From positions 16,231,528 to 16,295,527 of the forward strand of contig CM119268.1 of assembly GCA_051294375.1 (NCBI GenBank): a stretch of 64,000 bases of DNA, written 5' to 3'. The notes beneath the pieces are model-generated. The model searched no databases. It was given only the letters and a program-made list of their open reading frames with translations, and was not told the origin of the DNA. The position numbers and the translations under genes were made by a program. Shown here piece after piece: positions 57,781-64,000 of the stretch (position 1 is the first letter of the stretch; the number at the start of each line of letters is the position of its first letter). Origin of the DNA: Paraspadella gotoi (taxonomy: Eukaryota > Chaetognatha).

Positions 57781-58490
57781 ACAGAATTTTGCGATAGTAC
57801 AAAGTACAAACTAAAAAAAATATTAAGGAAACGTTTAACTAGTAAACGAACCAACATGAAATTGTCACTAGGCAGAAATATATTTGCTTATTGCTTTCTT
57901 TCCTTCAAGCACTTAATCGGATTTGGCCGGATTGAAGAACAGACTTAGTCAATTTTCATTACTTCCTTCCCATATCGGCCATTCGACCATTTGGCTATTC
58001 CACTGCCAGTTCGCCGTTTTTACCAACCGCCCCGCCAACGCGCCTCACCGCCATATTGCGCGCGCGTTTCGGGATTCCAGTGTGATGCCAATATATCACG
58101 TTCCCATAGCGACGTCCATGGCAAACGTCCCTACCCGAGAGGCAAAAGGAGAAAGCAAATCTCCGGGATTTGAGAAATTGGTCGCCGCATGCGTTGGGAT
58201 CCGTCGATGGGACCAAGCATGCTTGGGAAACTCAAATCCTTGTTGCTTGCTCTTCGTTAACTCAAGAGCAAAACTTGTGACAGATTTTAACTTCCTGCAA
58301 ATCTTGTTACATAAATCTGGAAAAGAAAGGGGCGTGGATTGTAAAATAATTATATTTACTTTTTAAAACGATGGCCCAGCAATTAGAAGTTTCCCACGAG
58401 GAATGCTCGCACTGATTTCTGAAAACGTCCCATTTCTCTTACCTACTTAATTCCAGAACTTACTTTTAACCACAATATTTACAATGAACT
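57781..58490. other. Single-copy DNA after Q2, nothing firmly recognised
   Basis: AT-rich to 57920, then a CpG-containing stretch (58010-58220) with CGCGCGCG and ATGCATGC-like words. A long open frame (57923-58366) starts at TTG rather than ATG, and a minus-strand frame overlaps it. No family was recognised, so it is not called. Confidence 0.4.
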
Positions 58491-58492
58491 GT

Positions 58493-58556
58493 AGGTATGT
58501 AGGTATGTATTTATGTATGTAAGTTTTTATGTATGTTTGTATGTATTTATGTGTCA
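58493..58556. repeat. (GTAT)n-type microsatellite
   Basis: TATG/TATT/TAGG words repeated for about 60 bases. Confidence 0.8.
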
Positions 58557-58756
58557 TTTTATTCGTCGTCGAAACAGTTGATTTGGGGATAAAGGCGAAT
58601 AAGGATCAAGCCGAAAATAACTTGATCCTCATTGGCTTTTCCTGCTCGAGATGCCTGGCAAATACTACCAGTCTGGCCGTGGTGCCTTTTCTTGGAAATC
58701 GCTCGGCCAATCCTCATTTCTCGTGGCGCCAGATCAGAAGGCGGTTCGGGCGGACT

Positions 58757-58790
<34 letters not shown>

Positions 58791-58830
58791 GCGGCGGCTT
58801 TGGTGGGGGAGGCGGCGGCGGGGAGAGGCG
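58757..58830. repeat. (GGC)n microsatellite
   Basis: Fourteen near-perfect GGC units (58757-58798) followed by GGCGGC- and GGGG-rich sequence. Any frame gives Ala or Gly runs, so open frames across it are expected by composition. A 149-residue forward frame that includes it begins in the (GTAT)n tract and is not credible. Confidence 0.88.
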
Positions 58831-59186
58831 GCGGTGGGGAGGGGGGCGGGGGCGAACGGGGAGCGGCAGACACGGCCGCGGATTTCCTTCTGTGAGGTTC
58901 TTGATAGAACTCAATTCACCCCAAGAGGCAGCAGTTCAAGGAAGTTCACAAATTAAAATTAAAATTTTAATATTTTAAGTTAAAAAAAATTTATCGGAGA
59001 ATTCGTGTTAAATTGAATGAATAGGGATTTTTTATGTTGGTTGTAACAAATTCATATGTAATTAAATTATCAAGTTAAGTAAACAAATTTGGATTTCTGA
59101 TGAGGAGAGAATGAGTATGCCTTAGAGTTATTTTGACAGGGTGACCGTTGGGTAGAATGGCCGACGTGGGCGCGTGCTTCTTCCTC

Positions 59187-59187
<1 letters not shown>

Positions 59188-59237
<50 letters not shown>
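59188..59237. repeat. (GA)n microsatellite
   Basis: A pure run of 50 bases. Confidence 0.95.
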
Positions 59238-59240
<3 letters not shown>

Positions 59241-59378
59241 TTTCACGCGCGAAATGAGGAGAAGCGGAGAAGACTCGAGTGGCAAAGAGAAGGCGTGAGT
59301 GAGAGCGAGATGTTTTTATTTTTATTCCTATTTAGAAAAAGAAGAATAAGAAAATTTGCTTCACAAAACAAATTAAAA

Positions 59379-59461
59379 AAATAAATAAATAAACATATGT
59401 ATAAATAAATATATAAATAAATAAATTAATTAATAAATAAATAAATAAAAATATAAATATA

Positions 59462-59540
<79 letters not shown>

Positions 59541-59542
59541 AT
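59379..59542. repeat. (AAAT)n microsatellite
   Basis: About 164 bases. The part from 59461 to 59541 is almost pure, and the earlier part is broken by ATATG and TTAAT. Confidence 0.95.
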
Positions 59543-59854
59543 TGAAATAAATGAAAGGGAGAAATGAACGAAATCGACGAACTGGGTCTCGTTTTCGCGC
59601 CTGAAATGATTTTGCATATTCGTTGCTCGGATTCGGGATTCAGCGAAGGTTTTAACTCTCATCAATCAAAATTCCTCCTGATTGGAATTGATTTTTTTTA
59701 CCTCGAGGGAAACGAGGAAATGACGAGGATAACGAGACGACGACGACGACTACGACGCGTTTTTGGTGAGGTTTTTGCTGTCGCTGTTCTTTATATATAT
59801 GCTAGGGATTTTGGTAGTGAAAGTAAAAGTTGAACTCTCTCTCAGCAACGTCAC

Positions 59855-60060
59855 GATTTCCTCTAGCCATGTTGCACTTTTTAATGGCCATGTTAGCATT
59901 GGGTCAAGTAAATTATCTCCAGGCTATGTTTAACCTTCTCCTCCTGGTTATTATAGGCTTTCTCCTGGCTAAAATTAGACTTCCTAAAGTTAGACTTTTT
60001 CCTCGCCATGTTTAACTTTCTCCTTGCCATGTTACGCTTTTTCCTTTCTATGTTAGACTA
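59855..60060 (+). repeat. Degenerate ~24-bp repeat with conserved GCCATGTT core
   Basis: About eight copies of a unit like CTTTCTCCTTGCCATGTTAGA (cores near 59866, 59890, 59924, 59960, 60006, 60030 and 60053). One forward frame through most of it is open and hydrophobic. The open frame starts before the array and its composition follows the repeat, so it is not called as a gene. Confidence 0.7.
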
Positions 60061-60450
60061 TAATCCTAGCTTCCATAACAGGAACGAAAATGATAATGAC
60101 GACGATGACGGCAACGAAAAGCTAAATTTTAAAATTTAAGGGTTTTAAAGGGAAAAAAAGGTATTCGGTCGATCGCAACGACTCACCGGGAATTCGGGAA
60201 AGTGAGAAAAAAATCGAATCAAATAAGAGAGTGAGAAAATGGGGCGAGAAGCCGTCGATGGATGAGATGGACGAAATTAGGAAGGTAGGAAGCGATGGAA
60301 TGAGAAAAAAAAAGGGAAAAGAACAGAAAATAATAGGAAAGTGGGAAGGAGAAAGAAAATAGGAAATCATTATTAGGTGGAGAAAAAGGTGGAGAGCCAG
60401 GATTTTCAATTAAGTTAAACTGACCAACGACATAGGATGGAGAGAGTAAG

Positions 60451-60510
<60 letters not shown>

Positions 60511-61774
60511 ATCCTCCTGGGCTTAACCGTTAAACGCTATAGCCTTCGAAGGTCCTCTAAAAATGAATAGTGGAAAGGCTGTGCCCGGACGGCTCTGGCG
60601 CCGAGCGAGATGAACCCCGCCGTCAAATTATCCTCAATTAGACTCGAATCGAGGAGAAGGTTCGTTCACTGTTCACCTTTTAATGTTTCACTGTTTAGCG
60701 TTCACATCTGGCTCAGAACCTTTTTCGTCACCTTCGCCTCGACTTTTGAAGTGAGAAAAAGTTCGTTTCGCAAAGAAACCAAAAAAAAATAAGGAAAAAC
60801 AAATAACATGAATAAAAAACGAGTTTGAACATTAAGTGTTAATATAAGTAAGAAAATGAATAGTGGATTAAATTTAAAAAAAAAACTAATGGAGGAAAAG
60901 CTAAAAAAAAAATGGGAAAAAAAATCTAAAAGTAAGACGGAAAAAGACAAAGAGAAATTTAAAAGTTTAACTAAAATTAGTATAATTTTATTTAACATTT
61001 AATCATAGGCAGTCTAAACCATAAACGAGTGGAATTAGGAAAATAAAATTGTATTTCTATTTCCCAACTCAGGTTCTAAACATGGTTAACAAATTGTTTT
61101 ATATTTAGATTTTTGGAGATGAAGACTCGAAAATAATGTGAGTGGAAACATGTTCGATTTTTATTGCAAAACATAAAAAAACCATTGTTGTTAAAACGAA
61201 CATTTCGTGACTCACGAGAAAAAAAAATATTCTCTACCTAAAAAACGAATTTTCAAATTGATTCTCTCTCTCTCCATCTCTGTTTTCGTCCATGGATTCC
61301 GTCTCCTCATTTTCCTTTTCTTTAGTCGCTTCTTCAGCATTAAACAGCCCCCCCTTTCCGTCCCGGGTCGAAAATCTTCCGCTCGTTGAGTTGAGCTTCT
61401 TCCAGATGAGAGTCTCACCTCCGGATCTTTAATTAAGTAAAGTACGCTTCCGTCCGCTTTCGTCCGCTTTTCCGTTTTCGCTGCGTTTATATCCGTTTTC
61501 CTTTGATAATTTTAGTCTCGTCCGCTTCCGTCCGTTTTTGTCCGGTTGCGTCCGCTTTCTGTCCCCTTTACTGGTGTATATCGGATTTCCACTGCTGATT
61601 TGGTATTCATTTCTTAAACGCTCGGTGCTCTTGCACTAAAATGAGATTAAAAATAATAACAATAACGATAACTTTTGCATCGTTTCAATTCTGCCTCGAT
61701 TTCTACTGCTTCTTTATTTATCTCTCATTTAAAATGAAGAACCGGATTCACCAGGAAAACTTATAAAAGAGAGT

Positions 61775-61857
<83 letters not shown>

Positions 61858-63380
61858 CCCGTCAATTTGACTTGAGCATTATCTCACAATGTCTTTCTGT
61901 CTATCGGTATTCGTCTTTATTTTTTTTCTTCCTTTTCATCCTATATTTTTCTTGCGATTCAATTGTGCAAAAGTTTGAGAATGACAGACCAAATTGAAAA
62001 AGTCCGTTTAGTTTCGTTTAGTTTAGTTTAGTTCCAACAGAAATCAACGACACCGAATCCTCATGATTAACGTCGGAAAATACAGGAAATAAATCGCGGC
62101 GGCAATGAGGTACATTTAAAAAATTGGATGTAGTTGCAAAACAACATAAACTAATAGATTAATTCATAATAGGTAGTTATTTTTATACTACAAATGGCTG
62201 TGATGGGTAGAAACTTTCTAATAATTTAAGGCGATCAAAAGAAACTCCCTCAAAATGAAATTTTTTTCAAGCATTGAAGTTTCCCCATTCAGCTAGGGTA
62301 TATGGCGCCAGTTCCCGCGGATCTCCATGTATTATCGCGCGTGCGATTCTCGCGCCTCGAAAAGACGATGTTCGAAAATCGAAGGCGAAGAAAAAAAAAT
62401 AAATAAAAGAGAAAAACGGAAAAAAAGAAAAAAAAGAAGGGATATCGGAAGCAAAGTGGCAGAGATTGGGAAAAAGAATCCTTTTCGGGGAGGAAGGTTA
62501 CTCTGTCTCTCTCTCTCCTGCTCTCTCATCTTCTCTTCCTCTCTCTCTCTCTCTCTCTCTCTGCTCTCTCTGTCCTCTCTCTCCTTCTCTCCTCCATCCC
62601 CCTCATTTTTTCTCCTTCTAGTTGCCTCTTTCCCTTTTTTTCCTTTATCTTTTTCCCGCCTTTTGTCGTTTTGGTCGCTTTCCGCCCTATTTTTCCTCGA
62701 TAACCAAAGACTTGACGACGCCAAGCGACCGAAGCGACGACGACAACGACGACGATGGCTGCGAAGACGAAGGAGACAAGGCAGCCAACGACCACCAGTC
62801 AGCTTCACTTGCTAAACGCGTTTTAGTCGGGTGATTTTTTTTTCTCTTGAATGTCTGAGATTAGATTGTTTGTCTTACCATTTCAAGCAAAAACATAAAC
62901 CTTAAAGTTAAACAACTTGCCGGCATGATTCACAAGATATCCTATAAGAAAGATATTTTATTACGGCTGGTTAGCTTTGCAAGCTTGGGATTGCAAACAT
63001 GACAAAAAGCTAAATGCAAAAAGTTAACAAGAAACAAAAGAAAGAGAAGACGATGATTTTTTTCCGAGGGGAAATGTTTTTTTTTCTTCTCTCACTCGAT
63101 AGCGGGAAATGTTTTTTTGGGTTCAGAGGAAAAAGTCAATGTGGCGAAAGAAACTGCAAAAGGATTGGAACATGAAATACTTTCGATCGGAAGGGATCGT
63201 CGACGGTGGCTGCGTATGAAAACACCTTCGCCTTCAAGTATGTGTGAATACTCATGAAAATCATCGAAAAAAGGTAAGCTCAAACGATTATGATTATCAT
63301 GAGGTTAGTAAACGTTTTACTCAAAATAACGTCGAACAAAAAATAAAAATAAAAACACCAAGGAATCTTTCCGTTTCTAT
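60061..63380. other. Single-copy DNA with microsatellites, no gene recognised
   Basis: A (GA)n tract at 60441-60510 follows A/G-rich DNA (60120-60400). A CpG-containing patch (60580-60680) includes GGCGCC. 60780-61200 is A-rich. A CGTCCGCTT-type degenerate repeat lies at 61444-61560, a (GA)n tract at 61768-61856, a (TTTAG)n run at about 62007-62032, and a CT tract at 62500-62592. A GAC/ACGACG-rich patch lies at 62710-62790. Promoter-like GGCGCCAGTTCCCGCGG is at 62303-62320. No conserved frame was recognised. Confidence 0.45.
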
Positions 63381-63390
63381 TAATAAAATC

Positions 63391-63495
63391 ATGTTTTTAA
63401 AGCTTATATTTATAGTTTTTTTCGTGATGGTTTGTTGCGTCACTTCAGTGAATTTACTCGGGGAACAGGAACGAAACTCAAACTTTTGTAGTTGA
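63391..63495 (+). CDS. Possible 34-residue secreted micropeptide or signal-peptide exon
   Basis: ATG at 63391 opens a frame to TGA at 63493-63495. Residues 1-20 have Met, one Lys at position 4, then an uninterrupted hydrophobic core (Leu, Ile, Phe, Val) with Cys-Cys and Thr-Ser-Val, as in a signal peptide. The remaining 14 residues are polar with one Cys. A complete peptide of this size is possible; alternatively it is the first exon of a secreted protein, but the only GT near the end (TTTTGTAGTT) is a weak donor. Hydrophobic frames arise easily in T-rich DNA, so confidence is low. Confidence 0.2.
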   Translation: MFLKLIFIVFFVMVCCVTSVNLLGEQERNSNFCS

Positions 63496-63885
63496 CGAGT
63501 ATCTCGTCTAACAAAAAAATAATAATTATGAACCCGACAGTACATCGTCATTTGGTTGCAAGCATATTAATTCAATAATTTTGGAAGCATAATGAATATT
63601 TCTTTATCGGATACCCTCGTAGCAACGTGACAGGTTTGTCACGAACGACTATGACGACGATGACGACGTCAAATGGAAAAGAAAACGACAGCGAAGGAAA
63701 ATTTGAAATGAGGAGAAAGAAAAAAAAGAGAACTAACGTTGAGGGTGATAATATTTGGCAATTTTTCTTTTCGATAAGCAGACTGCGGTGAAAAAAACGA
63801 GATTCTGACCGTCGCTTAGCAACCAAGACGCATTGGATCCTCGATGAAACTTGGAGCTTGGAGCTTTCATGAGGTTGGTATTTCC
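63496..63885. other. Single-copy DNA, nothing recognised
   Basis: AT-rich with a short CGACTATGACGACGATGACG array near 63645. No gene seen. Confidence 0.5.
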
Positions 63886-63996
<111 letters not shown>

Positions 63997-64000
63997 CCCT

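Noticed and set aside
57923-58366. A 147-residue forward frame after Q2
   Set aside because: It begins with TTG, overlaps an open minus-strand frame, and has no recognisable motif or splice context.

Overview
This is eukaryotic, almost certainly animal, nuclear DNA. It is AT-rich without strong CpG depletion. It is crowded with (GA)n/(CT)n tracts, degenerate CGA/GAY trinucleotide arrays, (AAT)n and (AAAT)n runs, tRNA-derived SINE-like elements and a hAT-like foldback MITE. There is no bacterial-style gene packing. The repeat mix would suit a marine or aquatic invertebrate, but no recognisable gene lets me name a clade. Fifteen runs of N (25 to 400 long) show a draft assembly; several break inside repeats.

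The first 18 kb is one repeat family, here called P. Positions 1-4346 are the reverse complement of 4518-8865, a palindrome with 4.35-kb arms cut off by the window start. The right arm continues to 10167. Two further diverged head-to-tail copies follow: P2 (10193-14105) and P3 (16803-18305). A 608-bp foldback element with an 8-bp target duplication sits in both palindrome arms and is absent from P2. Single-copy AT-rich DNA lies at 14106-16777 and 18306-18960.

From 19 to 24.3 kb there are facing (CT)n and (GA)n tracts, a SINE-like element, several Asp/Asn-codon-like (GAY/AAY) arrays, a small CpG-rich ORF and a GC-rich stretch. From 24.5 to 27.4 kb a 1.3-kb unit (T) occurs in two full tandem copies and one partial one. 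From 27.4 to 38 kb the DNA is AT-rich. It holds an inverted pair of minisatellites, a ~128-bp tandem array, a 333-bp repeat (R), a ~130-bp degenerate periodic repeat, and the best gene candidate in the window: a possible two-exon, 99-residue basic protein at 32966-33462.

From 38 to 57.8 kb is a large duplicated unit (Q). Q1 is 38075-46314 and Q2 is 46340-57780. Inside Q2 a 4.2-kb block is repeated (Q2a, Q2b), so much of Q is present three times. Q1 carries the foldback MITE where Q2 has a filled-in empty site. The last 6 kb is single-copy DNA with microsatellites, a degenerate ~24-bp repeat and one possible secreted micropeptide.

No protein family could be recognised with confidence. The main content is architecture: nested inverted and tandem duplications, occupied/empty transposon sites, and patches of exact identity inside otherwise noisy copies. 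The last could mean gene conversion or draft-assembly artefact. All percentages and family names are judged by eye.
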